64,000 bases of DNA from DAIMFL01 sp964372215 (GTDB lineage: Bacteria > Pseudomonadota > Alphaproteobacteria > Dongiales > Dongiaceae). The DNA is taken from positions 97,122 to 161,121 of the forward strand of contig CAYJQC010000009.1 in the NCBI GenBank assembly GCA_964372215.1, read 5' to 3'. This document shows positions 21,930-30,861 of this stretch, one piece after another. Both the position numbers and the translations under genes were made by a program. The notes beneath the pieces are model-generated. The model was not told the origin of the DNA. It searched no databases and worked only from the letters and a program-made list of their open reading frames with translations. Position 1 is the stretch's first letter. Each line of letters opens with the position of its first letter.

Positions 21930-24689
21930 ATGCAGGATAGGTCCCCGACACTGCCGCAGGCCGCCGGCGACGCCCCGGCGACCCTGGGCGCCCGTCCCGG
22001 AAGCGCCGGACCGCTGGTCGCGGTGGTGCTGCCGGTGTTCAAGCATTCGGTCCTGTTCGACGAGGCGGTGCGTTCCGCCCTGGTGCAGCAGGCCGAGTTC
22101 GATTTCAAAATCGTCATCGTCAACGACGGCTGCCCGTTCGACGATACCCACCAGTCCGCGCTCGAGCACGCCGGCGCCCATCCCGACCGCATCGTCTATC
22201 TTCGCCAGCCCAATGGCGGGCTGAGCGCGGCGCGCAATCGCGGCATCGACTTTGCGCTCGCGACCTGGCCGGGCATCCAGGCGATCTACCTGCTGGACGC
22301 CGACAACCGGCTCTACCCGCAGGCGCTGCAGCGTGCCTGGGACACGCTCGACGGCGACCCGCTCGCCGGCTGGGCCTATCCCGACGTCGACATGTTCGGC
22401 ACCGAGCTCAATGTCTGCACCGGCGGCGCGTACTCGGTGCTGAAGCACCTGTTCGAGAACTACTGCGAAGCCGGCAGCCTGGTGCGCGCCGACGTGTTCC
22501 GCGGCGGCGTGCGCTTCGACGAGAGCATGAAGCTCGGCTTCGAGGACTGGGACTTCTGGCTGCAGGCGGTCGAGGCCGGCTGGGTCGGCCGCCACGTGCC
22601 CGCCATGGGCCTGCAGTACCGCAAGCGCCCCGAGAGCATGCTGTCCAACAGCGAGCGCGACCGCGGCGAGATCCTGAGCTACATGCGGCGCAAGCACAAG
22701 GCGCTGTACAACCGCGCCGCGGTGCTCGGGCTCGAGCAGCGCGAGGCGCCGCGCTACGGCATCTTCTTCGGCAATGCCAACGAGGTGCTGCTGACCACCG
22801 ACCCGCTCGATGTCGGCGAGACCCTGCGCTGGCAGGATTTCATCGACCGCTTCATGCAGTCCTGGGCCGAGCCGCAGCACGCCTACTGCCCCAACTTCCT
22901 GGTGTTCACCACCTCGGAGTTCCTGTTCGCACTCGACGACCTCAAGATCCTGCATTGGGCCCTGTGGCGGCTCGAGGACGCGCTGCACGGCGGCGCCAGC
23001 ATCGCCGGGGTGACGCTCGAGGCCGGCGACACGCCCGGCCGCCTACGCATCGAGACCGCGCCGGCCGGTACCCGGCAGGACCAGCTGCGCCAGGCCAAGC
23101 TCATCATGATGCCGCGCAAGGTGCTTCAGGACAGCATCGCCGACGGCAGTGCCAACTGGCTGTCGAGCATCGCCGAGAACGCGCCGCTACCGCCGACCGC
23201 GATCCTGGCGGTGCACGCCGACCGCACGGCAACCCGCGAGGTGCCGGCGGTCGGCGCCGTCTCGATCCTGTTGCGCGCGTTCTTCGAGGCGCGCGACCTG
23301 CACCATGCCGGCCACCAGTACGGCAAGAGCCGCTGGCGGCCGGTCGAGTCGATTCCGCGCTCCGACCTGTACTTCGCGGCCCGCGAGATCCTCAAGGTCC
23401 GCACCCTGGTGCCGTTCGTGCCGAAATCGCCCGACGACAGGCATATCGGCTTCCTGCTGCCGCTGGTCTCGTTCGGCGGCGTCGAGAAGGTGGCGCTCAA
23501 CCTGGCCCGCGCGATCGCCGCCCAGGGCTGGCGTCCGCATCTCTTCGTCATGGCCGCGACCCAGGTCGATGGCATCGACGAGCTGCGCCAGGTGTTCGAG
23601 ACCGTGAACTTCCTGGACGACGGCGATTGCGGCCGCTACGACCCCTCGACCCGCTATTTCGGCACCGGCTTCTCGTCCTGGGTGCGCCAGGGCGACCAGC
23701 GTCGCGCCCTCGGCCTGCTGATGGCGATGGATGCGGTGGTCAACTGCCACAGCGTCGAGGCCCATGCGCTGATGGCCGAGCTGCGGCGCGCCGGCGTCGT
23801 CACCTTCGCCCACCTGCACCTGGTCGATCGCGGCAAGTACGGCGAGCCGACCGGGATTCCCTATCAGGTGATCGCCTACGAGCATTCCTATCAGGGCATC
23901 TTGGCGATCTCGCAACAACTCTACGACTGGTGCCGCGCCATGGGCGTGCCCGAGGGCAAGCTGGTCTATGCGCCGAACGCGCCGGCCTACACGCTCGACG
24001 CGGAGTCGGTGGCCCGCATCCGGGCGGCGCGCGAGAGCCGTGCCGGGCAGCCGCTGCGGGTCGCCTATATCGGCAGGCTCGACCGCCAGAAGGGCCTCGA
24101 TCGCCTGCAGGCCCTGGTCGGGCTGGCGCTCGGCAGCGCTCCGGCGGTGCAGTGGCGGATCGTCGGCGGCGCGGTGCTCGAAGACGCGGACTCCCAGGCC
24201 GCCGCCGAGCAGCTCGCGCCGTTCATGTATCCGGTGGCGCGCACGCCGGAGGAACTGACCGAGCATCTCGCCTGGGCCGACGTCCTGGTCATGCCGTCCT
24301 ATTTCGAGGGCGTGCCGCTGATCCTGCTCGAGGCCATGCGGCTCGGCGTGGTGCCGATCGCCACCGCGGTCGGCGCGGTCGACGAAGTGGTCGAGGACGG
24401 CGAAACCGGGTTCCTGGTGCGCGACGGCGGACTGCACAGCGTGGTCGGCGAGATGCTGCGCCGCATCGTCGAGCTCGACCGCGACGGCGACCGCCGGCGC
24501 AGCATGAGCAGCGCTGCCGCCACCGCAAGCGAAGGCCGGGTCTGGCAAAGCGCCGCCACCGCCCTCGCCGGCGCGCTCGAGCGCCTGTTCCGACAGGGTG
24601 CCGCCAATCCCGCCGGCGAGGCCGCCCCGCCCCGTCGCCTTGCCGAAACGAATCCGCGCCCGGCGCGGCAGAAGGAGCTGGTAGCATGA
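21930..24689 (+). CDS. Bifunctional glycosyltransferase: GT2 domain plus GT4 domain
   Basis: 919 residues with two catalytic modules. Residues about 25-290 are a GT-A family 2 domain (VAVVLPVFKHSVLFDEAV, RQPNGGLSAARNRGID, the DxD-type LLDADNRLYP, and FEDWDFWLQAVEAGW). Residues about 505-880 are a GT-B family 4 domain (GFLLPLVSFGGVEKVALNLA, VAYIGRLDRQKGLDRL, and PSYFEGVPLILLEAMRLG as EX7E). The middle 200 residues are not recognised. Such fusions usually add two successive sugars of one repeat unit. GGAGAGG precedes the ATG; the stop overlaps the next start. The C-terminal 40 residues are a disordered proline/alanine tail. Confidence 0.88.
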   Translation: MQDRSPTLPQAAGDAPATLGARPGSAGPLVAVVLPVFKHSVLFDEAVRSALVQQAEFDFKIVIVNDGCPFDDTHQSALEHAGAHPDRIVYLRQPNGGLSAARNRGIDFALATWPGIQAIYLLDADNRLYPQALQRAWDTLDGDPLAGWAYPDVDMFGTELNVCTGGAYSVLKHLFENYCEAGSLVRADVFRGGVRFDESMKLGFEDWDFWLQAVEAGWVGRHVPAMGLQYRKRPESMLSNSERDRGEILSYMRRKHKALYNRAAVLGLEQREAPRYGIFFGNANEVLLTTDPLDVGETLRWQDFIDRFMQSWAEPQHAYCPNFLVFTTSEFLFALDDLKILHWALWRLEDALHGGASIAGVTLEAGDTPGRLRIETAPAGTRQDQLRQAKLIMMPRKVLQDSIADGSANWLSSIAENAPLPPTAILAVHADRTATREVPAVGAVSILLRAFFEARDLHHAGHQYGKSRWRPVESIPRSDLYFAAREILKVRTLVPFVPKSPDDRHIGFLLPLVSFGGVEKVALNLARAIAAQGWRPHLFVMAATQVDGIDELRQVFETVNFLDDGDCGRYDPSTRYFGTGFSSWVRQGDQRRALGLLMAMDAVVNCHSVEAHALMAELRRAGVVTFAHLHLVDRGKYGEPTGIPYQVIAYEHSYQGILAISQQLYDWCRAMGVPEGKLVYAPNAPAYTLDAESVARIRAARESRAGQPLRVAYIGRLDRQKGLDRLQALVGLALGSAPAVQWRIVGGAVLEDADSQAAAEQLAPFMYPVARTPEELTEHLAWADVLVMPSYFEGVPLILLEAMRLGVVPIATAVGAVDEVVEDGETGFLVRDGGLHSVVGEMLRRIVELDRDGDRRRSMSSAAATASEGRVWQSAATALAGALERLFRQGAANPAGEAAPPRRLAETNPRPARQKELVA

Positions 24690-25963
24690 GCGCGTTGACT
24701 GCTTCCCCCGTGTCGCACAAGTCCGGCGATCCGTCGGTGCCGTCGTTCCAGCCGGTCGCGTCGCTCGACGCCGCCACCCGGGCCGGCAAGGCGCCGGCCA
24801 AGGGCGGCGGCCGCAAGGTGGTCGCCCTGATTCCCGCCGGCGAGGTGGCCGGGCGCGACACCGTGCGCTGGTACGCCCACGACAACCCGGCGAAGGACCA
24901 GAAGGACAACTACAACGCCGGCGACATGTTCGTGTACGAGGCGTCGCTGCGCCTGCTCGACTACGATTCGCTCGAGGTGCTGCCGCTGCACTCGCAGCTC
25001 AGCGACTACGACATCGACCGGCTCAACGCCGAAGCCTCGTTCTGCTTCCTGCGCGGCTCCAACTATCTCCACAGCAAGATGGAATGGGGCAACCTGCCGG
25101 AGGTGATCGAACGCCTCGACCTGCCGGTGGTCGCCTTCGGCATCGGCGCCCAGGCCCCGAAATACGGCGCCGTCCAGGTGCCCGACCGCACCCGCCGCTT
25201 CATGGACGTGGTCGCCGACCGTTCCGAGGTGATCGGCGTGCGCGGCGCCTTCACCGCCCAGGTGCTGACCGACATGGGCATCAAGAACGTCGAGGCGATC
25301 GGCTGCCCCAGCCTGATGCGCCACAACAAGCCGCGGCTGAAGATCGCCTGGAAGCCGCTCGACGAGGTACGCAAGGTCGGCTTCACCCTGACCCGCGGCT
25401 TTTGGCCGGAATATTGCGAGGATGTCGGCAAGTCGCGCGCCCTGCAGCGGGAGCTCCTGGTGGATCTCGCCAAGACCCGCGACCTCACCGTCATGTCCCA
25501 GGGCGAACGGCCGGAGAAGCTGTATTTCTACGGCACGCCGGAAGGCAAGGCCGAGGCCTACGCCTCGCTGCTCAAGGACGGCTGGTTCGAGGGGCCGGAC
25601 GACCCGCTGGTCGCGCTCTACGAGAACCACATGTTTTTCGGCCGCTCGCCGGCGGAGTATGAGAATCTGGTACGCGGGCTCGACCTGCTGACCGGATTCC
25701 GCCTGCACGGCAACATCATGGGCCTCGCCAACGAGGTGCCGGCCGTCTACATCGTCTATGACAGCCGCACGCGCGAGCTGGCCGAGCTGTTCGGCATCCC
25801 CTCCTACGACATCATGGAGAGCCGGCCCTTCCGGCTCGAGGAGCACTACACCAAGGAGGCCTTCGCGCATTTCGAGGAGACCTATGTGCGCTCCTACGCG
25901 CGCATGACCGCCTTCCTCGACAAGAACGGCGTCGCCCACCGGATGCGCCCGGAGGGCAAATGA
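24686..25963 (+). CDS. Polysaccharide pyruvyl transferase family protein
   Basis: 425 residues. After a disordered start, the core runs from VVALIPAGEVAGRDTVRWY through YNAGDMFVYEASLRLL, GIGAQAPKYGAVQVP, GVRGAFTAQVLTDMGI and GCPSLM to LDLLTGFRLHGNIMGLANEVPAV. That order (stacked N/GD near the start, G-RG-FT, GCP, G-R-HG near the end) is the CsaB/WcaK pyruvyl-transferase family fold, which uses phosphoenolpyruvate to add a ketal pyruvate and a negative charge to a sugar. The ATG overlaps the upstream stop (ATGA). It is the last plus-strand gene of the cluster; the next gene is convergent, 11 bases away. Confidence 0.87.
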   Translation: MSALTASPVSHKSGDPSVPSFQPVASLDAATRAGKAPAKGGGRKVVALIPAGEVAGRDTVRWYAHDNPAKDQKDNYNAGDMFVYEASLRLLDYDSLEVLPLHSQLSDYDIDRLNAEASFCFLRGSNYLHSKMEWGNLPEVIERLDLPVVAFGIGAQAPKYGAVQVPDRTRRFMDVVADRSEVIGVRGAFTAQVLTDMGIKNVEAIGCPSLMRHNKPRLKIAWKPLDEVRKVGFTLTRGFWPEYCEDVGKSRALQRELLVDLAKTRDLTVMSQGERPEKLYFYGTPEGKAEAYASLLKDGWFEGPDDPLVALYENHMFFGRSPAEYENLVRGLDLLTGFRLHGNIMGLANEVPAVYIVYDSRTRELAELFGIPSYDIMESRPFRLEEHYTKEAFAHFEETYVRSYARMTAFLDKNGVAHRMRPEGK

Positions 25964-25974
25964 CGCGCGCGGCC

Positions 25975-27186
25975 CTAGCGGTCGCCGCCGATGCCGACGC
26001 GCACCCGCCACAGGCTGCGATCATGGGTGATCTCGCAGCCGCTCAGGCGGTAGCGCGTGAAGTACAGCCATGCCGCGTCGGACACGGTCTCGAAATTCGC
26101 CGTCGGCGAGGCGAAGTCGATGAGCGCGGGATAGGCCAGCGACCAGGGAGCCGGGTCGCGCTCGGGGTCGCAGCCGCGCGGACGCCAGACCGGGATCTGC
26201 CAGACCAGGCGCGGCGCCGACCAGTCGACCAGGTCGCGCGAGGCGGCGAGCCAGACTCCCGGCAGGGTGCCGCCGTCATGCGGCATGTTGCCGGCCTGCA
26301 GCGCGAGGAACATCCCGCTCGCGGCATCGCGCACCAGGCTGCTCGGCGCGCTGCCGAAGGAGCCGACGCCGACCGGCGCGCAGAGATGGCGCGCCGGATC
26401 GGCAATGTCGTCCCGGGCCGGATCGGCGAAGGCGACCGTGAAGCCGGTGCCGTCCCAGGCGCGCCAGGCGGCTGGATCGTCGAGCCGGGTGGTGCGCAGC
26501 AGGCAGGCGCCGCCGGCCTGGTCGCGATAGGGCCGCGCCCAGACCAGGGCGTACCAGGCGCCGTCATGGGCGACGATGTTGCTGGGATTGAAGTAGCCGC
26601 CGGGGCGGTCGCGCCTGCGGTCATAGGCCCAGGGCAGGCCGGCGATCAGCCGCCGCTCGGGCGCCGGCGCCTGGAAACTGCGCCCGTCGTCTTCCGACAT
26701 CGCCCAGGTGATGCTGTTCTCCCAGCAGGCGTGGTATTCGCCGGCGGCGCAGACATGCGGGTGGCGATGGCCCTGGAACTCGTTGTGCACCAGGGCGAAG
26801 ACGCGGCCGTCGCCGAGCGCATAGGGGCTGATCAGCCAGGCCAGGTCGGAATGGCGGGCGGGGTCGCCGCTGCCCTCGCCCTGGAACGCGACGGCGCAGT
26901 CATGGCCGAGATGGTCGCCGTCGGGGCCGGCCATGGCGCGGGCCCGGTAATGGCTCGCGAACAGCCGCACGCCGCCATCGGCGGTGCGGAACGCGCGCGC
27001 CGGCGCGTCGGGGAAATCCGCCTCCTCGCAGGCATCGCGGGCCCAGTCGAACACCGGCTCGGGCGCGCCGGTGACACGGATCGAGGGGCCCCCGAGTTCG
27101 GCCGCGTAGCGCGGCCTCGCCGCGGCGCCCGAGAGGACAACGAGCATCAGGGCCGGCAGGCCGAGGAAAATGCGGTGCGCGAGCAA
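25975..27186 (-). CDS. Secreted protein with glycoside-hydrolase-like propeller features
   Basis: About 403 residues from a TTG at 27186, chosen because it yields a clean signal peptide (HRIFLGLPALMLVVLSGAAA). An ATG at 27147 or a start farther left is possible. The mature part repeats short beta blades with aromatic motifs (GYFNPSNIVAHDGAWYALVW, PLWRV-like ends, SLAYPALIDFASPTANFETV) reminiscent of five-bladed GH43/GH32-type or sialidase-like folds. Catalytic acids cannot be assigned with confidence. It sits between the glycan-export operon and the nucleotide-sugar genes on the opposite strand, which suggests a periplasmic or extracellular role on the same polysaccharide; that is inference. 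Confidence 0.65.
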   Translation of the reverse strand: MLAHRIFLGLPALMLVVLSGAAARPRYAAELGGPSIRVTGAPEPVFDWARDACEEADFPDAPARAFRTADGGVRLFASHYRARAMAGPDGDHLGHDCAVAFQGEGSGDPARHSDLAWLISPYALGDGRVFALVHNEFQGHRHPHVCAAGEYHACWENSITWAMSEDDGRSFQAPAPERRLIAGLPWAYDRRRDRPGGYFNPSNIVAHDGAWYALVWARPYRDQAGGACLLRTTRLDDPAAWRAWDGTGFTVAFADPARDDIADPARHLCAPVGVGSFGSAPSSLVRDAASGMFLALQAGNMPHDGGTLPGVWLAASRDLVDWSAPRLVWQIPVWRPRGCDPERDPAPWSLAYPALIDFASPTANFETVSDAAWLYFTRYRLSGCEITHDRSLWRVRVGIGGDR

Positions 27187-27329
27187 GGCGGTCCCCGCGT
27201 GGCGATGGCGGCGAGCCCCGCCGATATGGCGCAGACGGCCGGCTCGATCAAGCGACCTTGCGGTGGCCGCCGCGATGCCGGCGCGCCTGCCGCGCCCGGC
27301 GTTGCACGACAATCGCCGGAGATCGAGCG

Positions 27330-28220
27330 ATGAGCGGCCGCCTCACCGCGCCGCCGCGCCTGGTGGTGCTCGGAGCCGGCGGCCAGATCGGCCGCGCCCT
27401 GCTGCTGCGGGCGGCGGCGACCGGCGTCCCGGCCTTCGGGCTGACACGCGGCGAGCTCGACATCCTGGAGCGCCGCCGCGTCGCCGAGACCCTGGCGCGG
27501 ATCGACGCGCCGATCGTGGTGAACGCCGCCGCCTACACCGCGGTCGACCGCGCCGAGCAGGAGCCGGCCGCCGCCTTCCACGTCAATCGCGACGCCGCCG
27601 GCTGGGTCGCCGAGGCCTGCGCCGCCCAGGGCCGCACCCTGGTCCATCTGTCGACCGACTATGTCTTCGGCGGTACCAGCAGCACGCCCTACGAGACCGA
27701 TGCCGCGATCGCGCCGCTCAACGTCTACGGCGCCTCCAAGGCGGCCGGCGAGGCGCTGGTCCTGGCATCGGCGCCGCAACACGTGGTGTTGCGCACCGCC
27801 TGGGTGCACGCGCCCTGGGGCGCCAATTTCGTGCGCGCCGTCGTCGAGCGCATCCGCGGCGGCAAGAGCCTGCGGGTGGTCGACGACCAGCGCGGCTCGC
27901 CGACCGCCGCCGACGAGGTGGCGCGCGCCATCCTGCTGCTGACCGCGCGCCTGCCCGATCCGGCGCTCGGAGGCGTGCAGCATTGGGCGAGCGGCATCGC
28001 CAGCTGGTTCGAGGTGGCGGGCGTCGTCGTCGATACCCTGCGCGCCGCCAACGGCGCCCATGTCTAGCTCGAGCCGATCGGCACCACCGACTGGCCGACC
28101 GCGGCGCGCCGCCCGGCCTTTTCGGCGCTCGGCTGCGGCCGACTCGCCGGCCTGATCGGCGCCACCCCGGCCGACTGGCGCGACGGCGTCGTCGACAGCG
28201 TGCATGGCCTGATCGAGAAC
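27330..28220 (+). pseudogene. rfbD: dTDP-4-dehydrorhamnose reductase, interrupted by an in-frame amber codon
   Basis: The reading frame opens at the ATG at 27330 with the NADPH-binding VVLGAGGQIGRALL, followed by NAAAYTAVDRAE, LSTDYVFGG, NVYGASKAAGE (the YxxxK pair) and DDQRGSPTAADEVA. TAG at 28065-28067 ends it after 245 residues. The same frame continues with EPIGTTDWPTAARRPAFSAL and DWRDGVV, which is the conserved C-terminus of RfbD, restoring the usual 290-300 residues. So this is a nonsense mutation or a base-call error. Other genes here, such as rpoH, end normally in TAG, so general amber read-through is unlikely. The enzyme makes dTDP-L-rhamnose. Confidence 0.8.
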
Positions 28221-28249
28221 CGCCACGCGCGGCTGCCGAGGCTCGCGTC

Positions 28250-29182
28250 GTGCAGGGGATCATCCTCGCCGGCGGCACCGGCAGCCGCCTCGCCCCGGCA
28301 ACGCTCGCGGTCAGCAAGCAGCTCCTGCCGGTCTACGACAAGCCGATGGTCTATCATCCCCTGAGCACGCTGATGCAGGCCGGGATCCGCGACATCCTCT
28401 TGATCTCGACGCCGCGCGACCTGCCGGCGTTCCAGGCACTGCTCGGCGACGGCGGTGGCCTCGGCCTCGCCATCGCCTATGCCGAGCAGGCGGCGCCGCG
28501 CGGCATAGGCGAGGCGCTCCTGATTGGCGCCGCGTTTCTCGCCGGCGGCCTGGCGGCGCTGGTGCTCGGCGACAATCTGTTCCACGGACCCGGCCTGGAC
28601 GGGCTGCTGCGCCGCGCCGCTGCGCGGACCCGCGGCGCCACCGTCTTCTGCACCAAGGTGCGCGAGCCCCAGCATTACGGCGTGCTGGCCTTCGACGAGG
28701 CCGGCCGGCCGCGCGACATCGTCGAGAAGCCGGTCGAGCCGCCGTCGGACCAGGCGGTCACCGGCCTCTACTTCTACGACCACCGCGCGCCCGAGATCGC
28801 GGCGACGCTGACGCCTTCGGCGCGCGGCGAGCTCGAGATCACCGATCTCAACCGCTGGTACCTCGAGCGCGGCGAGCTCGCGGTCGAGCGGCTCGGCCGC
28901 GGCTTCTCCTGGCTCGACGCCGGCACCTGCGACGCGCTGCTGCAGGCCTCGCTCTACGTCCAGGCGATCGAGGCGCGCCAGGGCCAGAAGCTCGCCTGCC
29001 CGGAGGAGATCGCCTACCGCATGGGCTACATCGACCGCGGCCAGCTCATGAATCTCGCGGCGCGCTATCGCGCCAGCGCCTACGGCCGCTATCTCGCCGA
29101 GCTGGCGGAGGAGCGCGACCATCCCGCCCAACCCGCGCCCGACGCCCGGTATGCCGCAGCTTCAGGAGGAAGGTTCGCATGA
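28250..29182 (+). CDS. rfbA: Glucose-1-phosphate thymidylyltransferase
   Basis: Cytoplasmic nucleotidyltransferase of 310 residues making dTDP-glucose from dTTP and glucose-1-phosphate, the first step to dTDP-rhamnose. It has IILAGGTGSRLAPATLAVSKQ (nucleotide-binding loop), YDKPMVYHPLSTLMQAGI, the metal-binding LGDNLFHG, and GELEITDLNRWYLERG. The GTG at 28250 places the start exactly before the conserved IILAGG. The frame is open upstream but overlaps rfbD. The C-terminus is extended by a short proline/alanine tail and overlaps galE by four bases. rfbB and rfbC are not in the window. Confidence 0.95.
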   Translation: MQGIILAGGTGSRLAPATLAVSKQLLPVYDKPMVYHPLSTLMQAGIRDILLISTPRDLPAFQALLGDGGGLGLAIAYAEQAAPRGIGEALLIGAAFLAGGLAALVLGDNLFHGPGLDGLLRRAAARTRGATVFCTKVREPQHYGVLAFDEAGRPRDIVEKPVEPPSDQAVTGLYFYDHRAPEIAATLTPSARGELEITDLNRWYLERGELAVERLGRGFSWLDAGTCDALLQASLYVQAIEARQGQKLACPEEIAYRMGYIDRGQLMNLAARYRASAYGRYLAELAEERDHPAQPAPDARYAAASGGRFA

Positions 29183-30180
29183 CCCATGTGCTCGTCGCCG
29201 GCGGCGCCGGCTATATCGGCAGCCATTCCTGCAAGGCGCTCGCCGCCGCCGGCCTGGTGCCGGTGACCTATGACAGCCTGGAGCATGGCCACGAGGATGC
29301 GGTGCGCTGGGGGCCGCTGGTCCGCGCCGACATCGCCGACCGCGCCCGGCTCGACGCCGCGATCTCGGAGTTCGAGCCGGTCGCGGTCATGCATTTCGCC
29401 GCCTACACCTTCGTCGGCGAGAGCGTCGGCGACCCCGCGAAGTACTACCGCAACAACGTGGTCGGCGCCCTCACCCTGTTCGAGGCGGCGGTCGCCGCCG
29501 GCATCGAGTCGGTGGTGTTCTCGTCGACCGCCGCGGTCTACGGCGTGCCCGAAATCGTGCCGATTCCGGAATCGGCGCCCAAGCTGCCGATCAATCCCTA
29601 TGGCCGCTCGAAGCTGATGATGGAGGAGATCCTGCGGGACTTCGACGGTGCCTATGGCCTGCGCTCGATCGCCCTGCGCTACTTCAACGCCGCCGGCGCC
29701 GATCCGGACGGCGAGACCGGCGAGGACCACGATCCGGAGACCCATCTGATTCCGCGCGCCCTGATGGCCGCCGCTGGCGAGATTCCCCATCTCGACCTGT
29801 TCGGCACCGACTACCCGACGCCCGACGGCACCGCGATCCGCGACTATATCCACGTCAGCGACTTGGCCGACGCCCATGTCCGCGCGCTCCGCTACCTGCA
29901 GGGCGGCGGCCCGAGCGACGCGTTCAACCTCGGCACCGGCCGCGGCTTCTCGGTCACCGAGATCATCGCCGCGACCGAACGCGCGACCGGCCTGCGCGTG
30001 CCGGTGAAGGAGGGCCCGCGCCGCGCCGGCGACCCGCCGGTCCTGGTCGCCGATCCCGCACGCGCCCGCAGCACCCTGGGGCTCGCCACCCGCCATTCCG
30101 ACATCGACGCGGTCGTCGGCAGCGCCTGGCGGTGGTATCAGGGACTGCGCGGCGCGGCCCAGCGCCGCATCGCGGTGTGA
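29179..30180 (+). CDS. galE: UDP-glucose 4-epimerase
   Basis: Short-chain dehydrogenase of 333 residues that interconverts UDP-glucose and UDP-galactose with tightly bound NAD. Motifs in order: VLVAGGAGYIGSHSCKAL (GxxGxxG), AVMHFAAYTFVGESV, the catalytic SSTAAVYG, NPYGRSKLMMEE (YxxxK), YFNAAGADPDG and YIHVSDLADAH. Length matches the family. AGGAGGAAGG lies before the ATG and the start overlaps rfbA by four bases. It would supply UDP-galactose or a related epimer for the adjacent glycosyltransferases. The next gene is convergent. Confidence 0.95.
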   Translation: MTHVLVAGGAGYIGSHSCKALAAAGLVPVTYDSLEHGHEDAVRWGPLVRADIADRARLDAAISEFEPVAVMHFAAYTFVGESVGDPAKYYRNNVVGALTLFEAAVAAGIESVVFSSTAAVYGVPEIVPIPESAPKLPINPYGRSKLMMEEILRDFDGAYGLRSIALRYFNAAGADPDGETGEDHDPETHLIPRALMAAAGEIPHLDLFGTDYPTPDGTAIRDYIHVSDLADAHVRALRYLQGGGPSDAFNLGTGRGFSVTEIIAATERATGLRVPVKEGPRRAGDPPVLVADPARARSTLGLATRHSDIDAVVGSAWRWYQGLRGAAQRRIAV

Positions 30181-30192
30181 AGCGGCGCCGGC

Positions 30193-30861
30193 CTACTCCG
30201 TCCGGCGGCTGAGGCCGAGCCAGACCACGGCGTCGAACGGCAGGCGCCGCGTCGGGTCGGCGCCGGCGGCGAGCAGCGCGTCGCCGTTGGGCAGGTCGGC
30301 CGGCACGCCCATCAGCACCTTCTCGATCGAGAGCACGGTGAGGTCGACACGCCACGGCGCGAACACCGCGCGCAGGTCCTCGAGGACTCCGGACCCGCGA
30401 TCGTCCAGGAGATCGTGCACATAGCGGTTGGCATAGCCGGAATCGCTCCAGGCGCGCCCGGAATCCCAGTCCGCCGCGCGCGACGCCGCCAGCGACAGCG
30501 CCGCCGCCGCCTCGGGCAGCTGGACCTCGATCCGGCCGATGAAGAGCTGCGTGATCCCGGGCGGCGGCCCGCCTTCGCCGAACGCCGAGTCCAGCGCCTG
30601 GCGCAGCGCGGCCACGCCGGTCCCGCCTTCGGCGCCGCAGCCGCACCGGCAGCGAAAATCGAGCGCCCGGTTGCCGGCGATGGTGGTCTGTACCAAGAGG
30701 CTCGCCTCGCAGGAGGCCTCGGTGCCGCTCGCCGCCGTCGCCGGTTCGGCGCCTTGGGCCGGGCCGACCCAAGCGAAACCGCCGGCGAGCAGAACCGCAG
30801 ACCGTGCCCATCTTGGCATTTTCTTGCGTCGGGCAGACGGCGCGAGGCGCGACCCCATCAT
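30193..30861 (-). CDS. Hypothetical secreted protein with CRCGCG motif
   Basis: 222 residues; family not recognised. A positively charged n-region and hydrophobic stretch (MPRWARSAVLLAGGFAWVG, then PAQGAEP) indicate a Sec signal peptide. The mature protein opens with a cysteine group (EASCEASLL, then DFRCRCGCGAEG), followed by a helical domain and a C-terminal stretch about an internal threshold-like loop. The ATG at 30861 overlaps the upstream stop (ATGA), with AGGTGG seven bases before it, so it is translationally coupled to the CelD-like/TPR gene. An alternative start at 30819 trims the n-region. Four close cysteines may bind metal or form disulphides. Confidence 0.65.
   Translation of the reverse strand: MMGSRLAPSARRKKMPRWARSAVLLAGGFAWVGPAQGAEPATAASGTEASCEASLLVQTTIAGNRALDFRCRCGCGAEGGTGVAALRQALDSAFGEGGPPPGITQLFIGRIEVQLPEAAAALSLAASRAADWDSGRAWSDSGYANRYVHDLLDDRGSGVLEDLRAVFAPWRVDLTVLSIEKVLMGVPADLPNGDALLAAGADPTRRLPFDAVVWLGLSRRTE

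Noticed and set aside
28065..28067. Programmed amber read-through (pyrrolysine-like) in rfbD
   Set aside because: TAG ends several normal genes here, RfbD has no known need for recoding, and no supporting structure is evident; mutation or sequencing error is simpler.
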